From positions 1,922,001 through 1,986,000 of the forward strand of contig JAJEKV010000011.1 of the NCBI GenBank assembly GCA_021234155.1: a DNA stretch of 64,000 bases, read 5' to 3'. Positions 45,716 through 57,244 of the stretch are shown here, in pieces. Position numbers and translations under genes: made by a program. Each line of letters opens with the position of its first letter. Positions within the stretch are counted from its first letter, which is position 1. This DNA comes from Isoetes taiwanensis. Lineage: Eukaryota > Streptophyta > Lycopodiopsida > Isoetales > Isoetaceae. The notes beneath the pieces were generated by a model. The model worked only from the letters and a program-made list of their open reading frames with translations. It did no database searches and had not been told where the DNA came from.

Positions 45716-46986
45716 CTAGCCCCTACACTATTTAGAGACTTCATAATTTGTATGTTCTTTTATTAGACATGTCAAATTAAATACCTCGATGATTGTGTAT
45801 TTAACACAAACTTCAATAGAAGGCGGACTATTCTCGAACGCAGGATAAATATAATACCTCCACTATAATTGTATCTATGCATATTTGAAGTCCTTTCAAA
45901 GCAGCTCCTTCAGAATTTGACATTGCTGTTGCCATTTCCTCATAACATGTAGCATGAGCCCCGTCAACAGGTAGCAACAATCGAGCTATAGTGTCGACAA
46001 AATACTTTACAAGAAACAATCACCCAAGTTATAAGGATCTAGAAATACAAGAACATTTAAGAATTTCAATGAACATTTTTATAAATACTACTAGACTAGA
46101 CGTGGATGGAGTTCTATATGCATTTTAGAACATCCCAATAAGTCCATAATTCTTGAGAAAGTTTCAGACGAATGGAAGGAGAGATCAGATTGTTTCCTTG
46201 GGCTTCTGACATCAAGGATCTTCCTTTTAAAATCAACAAACTTATAAGCAGCAACATGATTAATCATAACCAATGTCTTGTGTTCGAATCCCTGACAGAT
46301 TTTACTGCAGGATATGTAGAATAGTGGTGGCTAGCTGCATTTTACGAAGAAACAAAGTCAAACTCTGCACCCGGGGGTTTCACCTAGGCATATGGGGATA
46401 CCACATCTGCGTGCAAGGGGTCCAGAGAAAACCCCTGTATACGACTTTTTGGAGGTGGAAAACCCCTACATACGTAAATAGGAAAAGCCAGTTTTCAAGC
46501 CCCTTTCCGTAGATGTACTTTCGAACTATCCTAATTTTTACATACCCCTACCCGATCTTGTACTTGAGTTTGTGCTTATGCACCCTACCCCTATGTACAG
46601 AATAAATAAAATTTCAAAATATTTTTAATTGACATTTCTCGCATCTCGGTCTCACATTTTCTTGTGGTTCTTACATGCATGCGCAATTACAAGGGTAATT
46701 CTAAGGAGCCTTTGCAAATTATGAACACGTATTTAGGAGCCCTTGCGAAGACAATACCAGGACAATACGGGGATAATACATGCTAATGACAATACATGGA
46801 ATACATGCTAAGGACAATACATCATGGTAAGATCAATACCTCAAATTATACATCTATAATATACTACACCCTAAATAGATGATGGTAAGAAATGAATGTT
46901 ACAAAACTATGGGTTTTGATGAGGTCCCATTTCTCATTCAACGATTTTTTATGTTTCTGCATGTTGATGCAATACAGTGATAGTAG
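45716..46986. other. No recognisable gene
   Basis: Several short frames without support. GTGTTCGAATCCC near 46270 resembles a tRNA B box but no tRNA fold is seen around it. Confidence 0.4.
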
Positions 46987-48202
46987 CTATGCATTTGGGT
47001 TCTGTGCAAATAGACAAGCTTGTTGTAACATTATAGTGTACCAGAAGAGCATCATAACAAAGACAGCATTGCGATAAAAGTTGTATAGGACCATGTAGGC
47101 TAGCCACTGATAGTTCCAATGACCATGAACCAAAAGTAATCGCTTGAGAAACCTAAACTGTGCAATTGCGAAGTCTGATGCCATGACTGCTTGACGGCCT
47201 TCTTTACTGCTTATCCCGACACCAACATCTACACCAACATCTGCCATCTGGATCATTGCAACATCATTTGCACCTGATAAAGCCAAAATACAAGTGGATA
47301 AGAATCCAAAGCAATCATTTTAAGTAGCAAATCTCCATCCATACATACCATCTCCAATCGCTAAAGTCATTTCATTGGCCCGTTCCTTGACTAGTGCCAC
47401 TATGCCAGGGTGCAACTCTACAGCATACAACAACTTGACCTGTTAATCACAGAGCTTATCACCTGTTAATACCCATAGCTTCATGCCAGCTTCCCTTAGC
47501 GAAGCTATTGTTTCTGGCACCCCCTCCTGCAGCTTGTCCTCAATATCAGTAGCTCCTATAAGTGTCAGGCTATGCTCTACGACATTTGCAGCTTCCCTTA
47601 ACTTATCCACACGATCAATCAATGCAACGCTAGCTTCCTGATACTTGAACTGCCAGTTCTCAAGTTCTATTTCACCAAGATCTCTTGATGCAATTACAAG
47701 AGTTCGCAACCCTGCTCTAGCATATACATCTAAGTGGTTAATTGTGGAGTCCCAGACTTGTTCAAGTTTCTCAGTTGAAAGCACATTATCTGGTAAATCA
47801 AATGCATCTGGTTGACGGACAATGTCCAAGACAGTTGCATCTGCTCCCTTCAATAAGACTTTAATTGTTTTATCAGGGCACTGAACAACAACTGACATAC
47901 GCTTGTGCACACTGTCAAACTCATGGATTCCAAGTAATTCATACCTAAGCACCGAAGAGTTTACTAGTTAGTAATTTCAAGAGAGTCTAAGATGCCTGAA
48001 TGTTAACAACATACCGTTGTGTTTCACCAAATACGTTAATAACAATCGCAGCTGACGATCTTTCAACCAGTGTATCTCCATGAGCAGCCGCTGCACTAAC
48101 AAGTGCTTGTTCATCTGGAGATTCATCTGCTTGTGCTATAACTAAAATGGCATAGTCAAGATCTTTAACCACTAAAGTCACAAACACTGATTGCTGCGGC
48201 AT
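46987..48202 (-). pseudogene. P4-ATPase (phospholipid flippase, ALA1-like) fragment, exons missing
   Basis: Minus-strand exons in order: 48177-48015 (ADESPDEQALVSAAAAHGDT and on to FGETQR), 47944 to about 47450 (YELLGIHEFDSVHKRMSVVV, then LLKGADATVLDIV and LREAGMKLWVLTGDK), 47440-47349 (HPGIVALVKERANEMTLAIG DG) and 47273-46987 ([20 protein letters not shown], then [23 protein letters not shown]). These are the ATP-binding, TGDK and GDGxND blocks of plant ALA1-type lipid flippases, which move aminophospholipids across membranes. About 150 residues between TGDK and the GDG block are absent. The DKTGT phosphorylation exon and all the N-terminal membrane segments are also missing. [10 protein letters not shown] holds a small in-frame duplication. 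Splice sites are largely preserved, which suggests a recent fragment. Confidence 0.88.
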
Positions 48203-48900
48203 TATGAAATACGTACCTTATTATTCAAGTATGTGTGTGAAACAGAAAAGTATGTTGCTGCAGGCATATGACATAAATGGCTCCACTTCAAACATAAAAG
48301 TATGTTGCTGTCAGGCATATGACATAGATGGCTCCACTTAAAACTATTTTTATGTACATTAAGAGACAGCAACCTGCTTAAGCCATTCTTCTAGCAAAAC
48401 ACGCAACTAAGATTGGCACATTTTCTACTCATAAAGTTTGCCATCCTTGCAAGCTGGCTTTTAACATAAAGTATCCGAAAAATGTGTCATGTAATACTTG
48501 AGAGAACTGTGTGAACTGAACCTTCATTGTTACCTGCAAACCGTGACAAAACGCAATGGCTCTATAGAGCAAGCTAAATGTTAGTCTCGTATATAATCCT
48601 GCCAACCCCTTGAAAGAAAAGATAGCTATAGATCTGTAACCATTAAGACCATACGAAAGTACTCTTGCAGTATGACAGAATGTACCAAGGTCAATCAGAG
48701 GTTTGCAATAAAATTATAGTACATGTAATTTAGCAAAACATCCAAAATCACAAAGAAAACCACAAAGTGATGACTGCTATAACTAAAAGATTGATTCTGA
48801 CGCTCGTGGTAGCTTAAGGACTGTAAACAGACCTATGGCCACAAGAACTTTGAGGCTTTATGCAGTCCAAATTATCATATATTCCTGGAAGTATATATAC
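48203..48900. other. No recognisable gene
   Basis: AT-rich, intron-like DNA between two minus-strand exon fragments. A 50-bp direct duplication (AAAAGTATGTTGCTG-AGGCATATGACATA) lies at 48246-48340. Confidence 0.45.
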
Positions 48901-48990
48901 CTCGTGAATGAATAAAATTGACTGTGCAGAGCACTTTTGGCCACTGCATGCATACGCATCCTGGTCACAGACCCATGCAACATATTCTGC
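48901..48990 (-). pseudogene. Single exon of ALDH12 (P5C dehydrogenase)
   Basis: The 90-base exon translates to 30 residues, AEYVAWVCDQDAYACSGQKC SAQSILFIHE. It is bounded by a TTCTTTCGCAG acceptor and a GTATAT donor. This is the catalytic-cysteine exon of plant mitochondrial delta-1-pyrroline-5-carboxylate dehydrogenase (ALDH12A1), which oxidises P5C to glutamate in proline breakdown. The nucleophile lies in the G-Q-K-C-S motif. No other ALDH12 exon is visible within the neighbouring 1 kb, and a different gene (the flippase) follows in the same direction. The exon is therefore a displaced or captured fragment, or one exon of a gene with very long introns. Confidence 0.85.
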
Positions 48991-49725
48991 CTGCGAAAGA
49001 AAGAGCAAAAGATTTGATGGATGTGTCTCAGAACATGTGCAGATCAAACTTACTATCAAAAAGACGAATTCTTAAATAACAATCCAAGCATTTCAATAAT
49101 GAACTAGACTGAAACAAATCACTGTTGGGAACAAAAACAACTCCAGTTAGTTCAAACACTAAGAAACCTGTACCATGAGCAATCACTACCATAAATTAAC
49201 TGTAACTATAAGAAATACGATGAAGTACCCAAACAGCATATTGTTTTCATGCGCCATGTTACATAAATTGCTAAAAGAAAACCAAACAATGCTGGCATCC
49301 AAAGGCATCAAGCCTATGTGACCCAAGGATAAATCCCTGACCACCTGCCAGACATATCTAATAGTAGTGACATGGCATCCATGTCCAAAAAGTTCATCCA
49401 GTTAACTTTCAAAGGCAGGAAGGAAGAGAATCAGGAACTAGCAGAAGGAATATCATCATTTTCCACCCTAGCACCAAACAGACACGAATATTAAGATGGT
49501 GACAATGTGGCAACCATTAGCATGGCATCATTAACAAGTCAAGAGTCTTTACATGCATTAATGCGTTTAGCTATTTTTTGCCATATCTCATGCACAATAA
49601 TTCTACCCAGCTTATGTTAGATCATTGAATCGACTTCTAATACAGCAAAATGCCATTATTTATCAGCATATTTGGATGTCAAACCATAGCCTGCAAATCA
49701 ATCAGAATTTTGAAGACTATCTAGA
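48991..49725. other. No recognisable gene
   Basis: AT-rich, intron-like DNA. No further ALDH12 exon is found. Confidence 0.4.
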
Positions 49726-49729
49726 GCAT

Positions 49730-49921
49730 TCAAGCGAATTGAACAGCAGGATCATGAAATCCAAGGGGCTTGACAATGATCCTGGAACCTCTAAGTCCTG
49801 AAGCTTCTGATTTTGCAAATACTTGTTTACCAACCACGTGAGCAAAAGCAGTTGCAGGTTCCCAGAACTTTTTGGCCATACAGGGCCTAAAGAGCGACGA
49901 CCTGCCAATGCCACCATCGCC
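49730..49921 (-). other. Possible terminal exon of unknown gene
   Basis: After a good acceptor (TTCCTTACAG) the frame reads DGGIGRSSLFRPCMAKKFWE, PATAFAHVVGKQVFAKSEAS and GLRGSRIIVKPLGFHDPAVQ FA, then stops. The composition is protein-like. I do not recognise it. It lies head to head with the kinase-like gene. It could be a true exon, or the start of a mitochondrial targeting region if read in another frame (MVALAGRRSL). Confidence 0.3.
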
Positions 49922-50116
49922 CTGTAAGGAATTCCAGATAGCAAAAGACGTAATCCAAATGGCAAGAACATGTAATATACATAATAGATGTAATAGATGG
50001 CAGATGAGAAGATTTAGAACAGGAGCCGGAGGCCTAACGTATGAGACGGATTGGCGCTTCCCGCCCAACTCCCCCTTCTCGACCACCTACCGGAAGAATG
50101 GGGCCAAGCCGTATGA

Positions 50117-51490
50117 GTGACCAGTCCGTATACGGACGTTTCAATTTTGAAAAAACCCCTATCCAGTCACGCACTTGGGTCATACGTCTACAAAACGGTG
50201 AAACCCCCGGGACTCTGCAGATGCAGTGGGGCTGGAGCTGGTGAGAGTTTTGAGAAGGGGCATGCAACTTTTTCTCTATTGCCTGGATGCAGATTCTCCA
50301 GCTGTGCTGCCATCATTCTAGGAAGTTCTGGTGAGTTTCGTGAAATAGTCGATGATGTTAGAATATATGCGCAGATGATGAACCGCTTAATCGCTCGTAC
50401 TCTTGAATCTTGCGTCTTAGATGTTGTTACGCAGCAGATTCTTGAACAGCTTAGATACAAAGTGGATTCTGACTGCTGTATTTTGCAAACCACTCTTACA
50501 TGGGGTTGTGAACAAGACAAGCTTAAATTGCTACATAGGCTCAAATATGAGAATCTGAAAATTGAAAATTTATCCAAGTGGCAAACCCTATCTAAATGGG
50601 TTTCTGAGTCTAGGAATAAAGTTCTTAGAAGTTTTCCTGGAGTAGTTATAAGTTTAATTCCAATGTTAGAAGCAGGCTTATTGTTGCTACCAACTGAGCA
50701 CAATATTGAATACTCAGATCTGGAACAGGGAAATGGAGGTTATGGAGATGTAAAAAGAGCAGTATGGTGCAACATACCTGTGGCAGTGAAAGAGTTTCCA
50801 ATTAAATCCTGGACAGCTGAGTTTATAAGTTTCATAATATTGCTTCAAAATGATTCTGCTCACATAGTGCAGATATTAGGGCACACAAAAGATAACAAAG
50901 GAAAAACATGCCTGGTTCTTGAGCCCATGGTAACTGATCTTGGAAGGTTTATAACTCCAGATTCTCCATCTCCTCTATCCCTTTCACTTGATATCATGAT
51001 CCAGATTGCCAAAGCTATGAGGTATATGCATAAAAGCGGTTTAATTTACCGACATATGAAGCCATCTAATGTGCTGGTGAAGAACACAGAGGATGAATGC
51101 TTGCTGGTAAAGCTTGCTGATATTCATGTGTCTGCATCAAATACAAGCACAGTAGTTACATACACGGCTCCAGAACTGCTAGAAGGAAAATACCAATACA
51201 CATGCAAAGTGGACGTTTATAGTTTTGGCATGCTCTGTTCTGAGATTCTTACAGGAAATGCACCATTTTCCCTCAGGCTTTTTCCACAAGAAATAATAGA
51301 ACTCCTGAAGAAGGGAGAAAGGCCGCCTTTACCTGAAGGCATTCCAATTGCTCTTAAGGCAATGGTCATGAGTTGTTGGGAATACAGTGCCCATCTACGA
51401 CCTAGCTTCACGGAGATATGTAAAGAACTTTGGCTTGTGAAGGAAAAGATTTTGATTTCAGATCCGGCTGAAGAGTTATATTCAGAATAA
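50117..51490 (+). CDS. Intact kinase-like (TKL type) gene lacking the catalytic Asp
   Basis: A single open frame of 457 codons without an intron. The first Met is used, but residues 1-57 have weak composition and the real protein may start later. A splice acceptor near 50290 could instead join an upstream exon. Residues 70-195 are helical. The kinase domain runs from about 198 to 445. It has a glycine loop GNGGYGDV (205-212), VAVK with Lys225, APE at 351-353, DVYSFG at 366-371 and a late RPSFTEI block. The catalytic loop reads YRHMKPSN (311-318), so the HRD Asp is His. The DFG motif reads D-I-H (335-337). Known kinases need that first Asp for phosphotransfer, so this is probably a pseudokinase acting as a scaffold, or a gene just beginning to decay. 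It is the cleanest gene in the window. Confidence 0.75.
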   Translation: MTSPYTDVSILKKPLSSHALGSYVYKTVKPPGLCRCSGAGAGESFEKGHATFSLLPGCRFSSCAAIILGSSGEFREIVDDVRIYAQMMNRLIARTLESCVLDVVTQQILEQLRYKVDSDCCILQTTLTWGCEQDKLKLLHRLKYENLKIENLSKWQTLSKWVSESRNKVLRSFPGVVISLIPMLEAGLLLLPTEHNIEYSDLEQGNGGYGDVKRAVWCNIPVAVKEFPIKSWTAEFISFIILLQNDSAHIVQILGHTKDNKGKTCLVLEPMVTDLGRFITPDSPSPLSLSLDIMIQIAKAMRYMHKSGLIYRHMKPSNVLVKNTEDECLLVKLADIHVSASNTSTVVTYTAPELLEGKYQYTCKVDVYSFGMLCSEILTGNAPFSLRLFPQEIIELLKKGERPPLPEGIPIALKAMVMSCWEYSAHLRPSFTEICKELWLVKEKILISDPAEELYSE

Positions 51491-51639
51491 CTTAAAGAGC
51501 ACGAAGAACTTTACCTTGTTGTGTAAATTTACAAGACAGATCAAGAATCAGCAAATAACTTAGCAGTGACGGGCAACTCTTTTCAAGATTTTATCCATGG
51601 ATTTTTGAGCCTGGGAAAAGTGCAGTCATCAGATCAGAT
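51491..51639. other. 3' flank of the kinase-like gene
   Basis: No gene or clear polyadenylation signal stands out in this short stretch. It leads straight into the dispersed repeat. Confidence 0.4.
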
Positions 51640-51840
51640 TGGAGCTTCAGTCTGCCGGTTACCCCGGCTGAAACATCCTCGATCCAGAACCTAGGTGACC
51701 GCGAGTTTACGGGAAATAATAGGTTTGGAGCAGTCACTAGCATATTCTAGGTATATTCTAGCACATACCTAGGATATGACAAACCCACATAAACAAGGGT
51801 TTGCCTCCCTAGGGGCAACCCAAAAAAGAAAAGAAAAAAT
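51640..51840 (-). repeat. Dispersed repeat with SINE-like look, minus-strand copy
   Basis: The inverse complement of 20325-20520. GGTTTGGAGCAGTCACTAGC, CATATTCTAGGTATATTC and AACAAGGGTTTGCC-CCCTAGGGGCAA are shared. It lies directly 3' of the kinase-like gene. Confidence 0.55.
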
Positions 51841-52516
51841 TGTCACGCGTGAATTATGGTGCACTCGTGACAAATTGCTTTTGTCACCCGGGACAAAACC
51901 TATAATTTCGTCGTGACAAAGTTTGATTCAGATTCGGTGGAAGCGGAAAATTTTTCTTGCGTTTCTTGCATTCTCTGGCGCCCAATCTGGGATGAAAACA
52001 ACTCTCGGTGTAATTGACTGTAAGTAGAGTAGGCATTAGCAATTTTCTATCTTTCATGGTGGTAGTCGCGTGCACATGTTACTTGTCTATGATTTGTCCA
52101 GAAGTTTACCGACATGCTTTGCCCGCTATAAGAACGTTCAGACATCTAGAACAGTTTCTGAATTCTCAACATACTGCTTAATTCTCAGGAATCATACTGT
52201 TTCTGAACATACTGCTTAATTGTCAGGAATCAGTTTCTAAAGACAATTTTGTAGTATGTAAGGCTTCAAGCTGGGGTTGGGACAAAATTTTCCTGATTAA
52301 TATAATCTTCATGGTATCTGTATTGTCTTGCGGTAAGGCCGGAAACAAGGTTCAGGGTGAAAACATTTTTGTGTGACAACATTCTTTAGTTTAGCTATAC
52401 GTTTCCTGCAATTTTTACTGATATATTCCATTTATATAGGTAAAAGTTCGATTGCGAACATATCAGTCAAATGTCAATTCCGTAATCTCTGTCTATGAGG
52501 ATGTTATAAAAGGGGT
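51841..52516. other. No recognisable gene
   Basis: AT-rich sequence. TTTCTGAA-CATACTGCTTAATT words are duplicated near 52150-52230. No protein-coding support. Confidence 0.4.
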
Positions 52517-52580
52517 AAGTCGTATTTAATTAAAGTGGGATAAATCTTGAATTTTGGGACTCGGACTGAAAATGGGACTC
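52517..52580 (+). repeat. Third copy of the AAGTCG-type transposon terminus
   Basis: AAGTCGTATTTAATTAAAGT GGGA, then GGGACTCGGACTGAAAATGG GACTC, match the left end of the 39720-44224 element over about 64 bases. Here the terminus points into the DUF7869 gene. The matching right end is not found by 57 kb. Confidence 0.75.
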
Positions 52581-52701
52581 ACACACCATCTGAATTGATT
52601 GCTTGAATAGAATTACACATGACACACAAAGAATTGGGTTACTTGTTTTCCTCATAAATTTTACAAACCACTAGTTGAGAAAGTTTTCAAACTTCTCAAT
52701 A

Positions 52702-55650
52702 TTATGTACCCTCATACAATGATATAGCATGGAGGTTGCTCATGGCTTTGTCCATCTCCCTTTTTGGGATCTTGTGTGTGTTGTCCTTTGCAATGTGAGA
52801 ACTTGGATATGACCATACCACACACTCCACCAATTCCCTCCTTTGAGGATCAGCATAATTTGCCCTCCACTTCTTCTCCCAACAGTCAGTGTATTGCTCC
52901 TTCAAGTTGCCCTTCTTGTGTCTCCCAATGGGCTCCCAATATTGAATTTGGAATCCAGGACGCAACTCCTCTCCATCAGGCATAGTGGTGGTTACATCAG
53001 AGAGTGCCACCCCTAACCATATTGGACAGTCCTCATCATCAGGCCTTACTAGCACAAAGTATCCTTCCTTGATGTCCTCAAAGGGATCCCACTTCGGAAG
53101 ATCAAACCACTTCGGCTTTGAGACCTTACTTCCCACAAACCACTTGGAACCCTTGTTAGGGACCCAAGTGAGCATTCTTAGACGTGCTTGCACCTTGAGA
53201 ACCCTCCCATCTTGACTCGGCAAGAACCCGCCTCTTAGCTCCCTCCCACATGGTTGTTCGGTTTCTAAGCATGTCACAACTTTCTCCCAAAGACTTGATT
53301 AGGGAGTCCATTTGATTTTTCTTAAGAGTGGAGGTGTGCTTTCCATTTCAACATCATCCCAAAGTCGCTTATGTAATCCTTGATGCCCTTCACTAGTTGG
53401 CTAGAGTCTTTGACAGCCTTTGAAGGGAGGTAGTGGTTTTGGCTGCCCTTTAGGAATGAGAACTTCACCAAAGAAGACCCCTTTGCCACAACTCGATACC
53501 TTGTACAGCATCCACAACTTGTCACCTGGTCTCCACTTATATTGCATGATTGGTATTCCATCCCTAACCCAAAACTTGAACTGAAGTGGCTTTGTGTGTC
53601 CCATCCAACCGGTCCTTACCATCTAGCAAGTATCCCTCTACAAATGATTTCCAATCTGCAACCTCATCCATCAAGAAAGCCATTGGGTTGGGGTCAATGC
53701 AGCTCTCATACACATCCATTAGTTCAGGGAGAGTGGTCACGTTTTCTCTCTTGAGCTTGGTGGAGAAAGTTCCAAAGAATCCATCTATATCATCATGCGT
53801 ATGCCCAACCATCATGAATCCCACTTTCACAACTTTGAATACTCCCACCGGCCGTCAAAGTATGACATTGCCCCAAACATCTATCTATTCTTGTTTTCTT
53901 TCCAACAGGTTGTCCAACTCAACACATAGCTCCTCAGGCAGTGCTTTCTCAAGTAAGGGGAAATCATCCCAAGTCCTCCTTGATTCACTAGACACCTTGG
54001 ATGTGAGCTTTTTATCCGCCTTTGGTAACAAAGCGGTTGATCATCCATCAAAGCCTCAAAATGGGTGCTTGAAGGGGAATACCTCCTCCCTTCTATCGAT
54101 CATTTCTCTAGTGTTCTCAAGCACTTGAAAATAGAGCTCACATGGAAGTTTGGATCATCCCTCCATAGATCAAGCACAAAATGACCATATGTTCCAGTTC
54201 CATGACCATGTGTTAATACACCCGCCAGACTTACTTTCATCGAAAAAGCGTTTTGACAACGCTTGGGTAAAGGATCTAGCTTTGGCAAGAAAGTCTTGTG
54301 TGTTGGTCCATCTTATCATGAATTATACACAAAAATTTGTCCCACGCATCTCGGAAAATGTTCTCCACCGCCAATACAACCGCTGTCTACATGATATTTG
54401 GTCCCTTTGGTGATCTCGCAAATTGCTCCCCTAATTGCCATTCTTTCTTTCTCTATTGCAGCTTGATGCAAGTGTATCCTTGAGTTGAATGCAAGTGTTG
54501 CACTTTGAGAATGGCATGTGTTGTAGGACACTCACGCCCGAGAAGTGAGTGCTCCATAACTTGCTGAAATGTGATTGAGAAAGAGGCCTACCTCCAAAGA
54601 GGTTTCCGGGATGGAGTTGACCTCTTTAAGGCACTCCTTTTGGATATAGTGTTGTGGCAACACTTTTTGCACCACTCGCACACCGTGCTCGTTCACCTTC
54701 TCGACTTGTGGGGCATAGATTGAGACATGTATCTCACAAAGCTCTCAAGACCGCAATGGCCTTGAGAGTATTTGCTCTAGGTTTCAAAGTGAGTGCATTA
54801 CCATGTTGGAACAAACTGTGCCCTTTTCTAACCTGCTCCCATTATCTATAGAATGAAGACTTGCTCACCCCAAGAATCCATCTCAATGCTCTCATACATA
54901 CCTTCATGCCCCTCAATTGATATAGTAGCCTTCCTGTGTTTTCATCATAGCTGGAATTCCTACACAAGGAGTAAATGAAATTAATCCTATCTTTTGAAGT
55001 CGTCCCAATGTATTGGGACCTTATCTCGCATCGAGGTCATCCACATTTTTTCGCCTTTGTGCAATCTAGGTTGCAACACTCTTGTCCCCTAATTGCCTCT
55101 AGGTTTTCTCTGGTTGGTGCCATACTTTCCATCCTTTCTAAATATTTGTCACTTCTAGGCCTCTTGGGCACCCTTGGCTGCCTTTTATGAAAAACATAGC
55201 GTCTCTTCCTTGTGATCAAAGGATGCTCATCGACCACCAAATCTTCCACATGGCCTTGGGTGGGCCTTGGGGTATGTAGTTCAGTAGGGCATTCTAGACT
55301 ATCACCATTCTTGTGTGTAATATATCTAATTGGCCATCTCAACTGAGCTTGGGACTCCAGTAGCCCAGAGCACACAATGCAATCACTAGAGCTTCCCTGG
55401 GACATGATTGTATCAACTTCGATAAGAAGCTTCACAATGCCAACTCCAAGATGTTCATCTCCCAGCCTTTCATCATTCACACTATCAAAAGGATCAACTG
55501 CAGTTATTATGCCCTCTGCAAATACCGTCTGGTTGCAAGGGTGCAACAACAAGCAACCCATCTTCCTCCATTGGAGCCTAGGGCAATGGCCTATGCTGGA
55601 CTTCCTTGGCTCCATTTTACTCATCTCACATGCTCCCTGAATGAAAAAGC
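52702..55650 (-). pseudogene. DUF7869-type protein gene, multiple breaks
   Basis: On the minus strand, in order: a region about 55620-55050 (WRKMGCLLLHPCNQTVFAEG, ending in a basic stretch and CCNLDCTKAKKCG), then 54288-54100 (VSLAGVLTHGHGTGTYGHFV), then LPEELCVELDNLLERKQE, then 53848-53564 (VGFMMVGHTHDDIDGFFGTF STKL), the hallmark of DUF7869, and further C-terminal blocks at 53622-53401 and 53277-52702 (WFDLPKWDPFEDIKEGYFVL). DUF7869 proteins are widespread multi-copy genes in green algae, mosses, ferns and some animals, often with a Cys-rich N-terminus, and their function is unknown. Stops and shifts split this copy into at least six frames. The terminus at 52517 hints that the gene belongs to a TIR element. 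Confidence 0.75.
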
Positions 55651-56470
55651 ACACATTAAAACCATATAGTTTCAAACACCACAAATATGACCATATAAAC
55701 CATATAAAACCATACAAACATATTAAATATAAACCATACAACCGTATATAACCACTAAAATCATATAACCATATTAAACCATACAACCATATTCAATGTA
55801 AACCATATGTAAACATTAAAACCATATATAACTATTGAAACTATTTAACCATTGAAACCATATTAAATATATAACATAACATAACTATTAACCTCCTCAT
55901 AACATATATAAACATATAACATAACCTTTAATATCTTGTCATGGCCACGTGGCGCCTCCTCAGAGGCTGATAGCGTGGCCATGTCAGCAACCCGCACTGC
56001 CACGTCATGGAGGGCATGGCCCACACGTGACAGATATTTATTATTGCACTTTTACGAGGTTCGAGGGTACAACCAGAATTAACTGCACCCTCTTCCTCTC
56101 CCCCCCGACCATTCTTCCTCCCCTGTTTTCTCTGATCACTCTTCGCGCTCTCTATTTTCCTTAAGTGCCCGGTTTTCCCATCAGGCGATCGAGCGAACCG
56201 AGCCATTCCAAGGCCATCTTATGACAGCAGCTTGGTCGACGGATCAGGACGCTTCCAGCGCCGAAGTTTTCGCGCAGATTGAGTGTTCGAGCGGGCGTTA
56301 CTGCCTGAGAAGAAAGTGAGGTTCTTCTCTGTAAGTTTTAGGCCTTTTTTACTGCTGCTTTTTAGTTTTCTGTAAGTCCTTTACTGCATTTTTACTTATA
56401 TTCTGTTGTTAGAGGCTCTTGATACAATTTCCAGCCCGACAAATCCTTATTCACGCTTTGCGAACGCCTG
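55651..56470. other. Non-coding stretch; AT-rich then GC-rich
   Basis: 55660-55930 consists of short repeats of ACCATATAAAACCAT-type words. From 55940 the sequence turns GC-rich (GGCCACGTGG, CCTCAGAGGCTGATAGCG), which could be a promoter or leader for the small exon that follows. No TATA box can be supported. Confidence 0.4.
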
Positions 56471-56477
56471 TACCCAC

Positions 56478-56772
56478 ATGGAATCGAACACGGGAGCTTC
56501 CTCCTCATCCAACAAATTTCCAGGTATGTTTTTGTAATATCATACCCTTTTTTAATCTCATTTGTCTCTATTGTTCTCTGTTTTCTCATTAATCTCATTT
56601 GTCTCCACTGTTCTCTGTTTTCTCATTAATCTCATTAATCTCTCTGTTATCTGTTTTCCTTTTGTATTGTTTTCTGTTTTTGTTATATTTTTCTTGGTTG
56701 TTATTGAATTGAATACATTGTACAGGCACAAGTGAGAATAGTGGTAAGAGTAGTAGCAAGCAACCGAGATAG
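56478..56772 (+). other. Possible two-exon small reading frame
   Basis: ATG at 56478 opens MESNTGASSSSNKFP and meets GTATGT after CCAG at 56523. A matching acceptor (CATTGTACAG) at 56716-56725 would continue TSENSGKSSSKQPR and stop. The product would be about 31 residues, Ser-rich and without a domain. It may be the start of a larger gene that has lost the rest. Confidence 0.25.
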
Positions 56773-57244
56773 AAATCATCAGAGACAGGTGTTAGGAAGT
56801 AAGATATTGCAGAGCATTAACAGAACATTACTAGGAATGATTCACAAAAGAAATAGCTAAACTGTCTATGAATGTTTCATAACAGAACATAACTAGGAAT
56901 GTTTTTTTCTAACTATCAATTAAGAATAGGAATTGCTTCACAGAATCTGCAATTCTAAGTCACAGCATATCCTCCACTGCAGGAGAGATGCAGAAGGGAG
57001 TGGCGAGTTGAGAATACCTCAGCTTGCCAACAATCCAGAAGTGAGTGCCTTCTTCTCGACTCTCGCTTTCGAGAAGAGGGAGTGTACACTCCGACCGCTG
57101 GCTGGTTGAGGGATTCTCGACTTCCTTGATCCGAGATTGCACCACGACTACCCAACGTCTTCACATTCTTTTTAAGCCTGCTGCAGCCTTCTCGACTCGT
57201 GAGTCGAGAATGTCATACCCTGTCAATGGCCCTTTGTGCGGTCG

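Noticed and set aside
46262-46300. tRNA gene or SINE, because GTGTTCGAATCCC looks like a B box
   Set aside because: No A box, acceptor stem or anticodon arm could be found at the right distance.
49872-50120. Plus-strand ORFs before the kinase-like gene
   Set aside because: They are on the opposite strand to a better exon-like frame and have no recognisable content.
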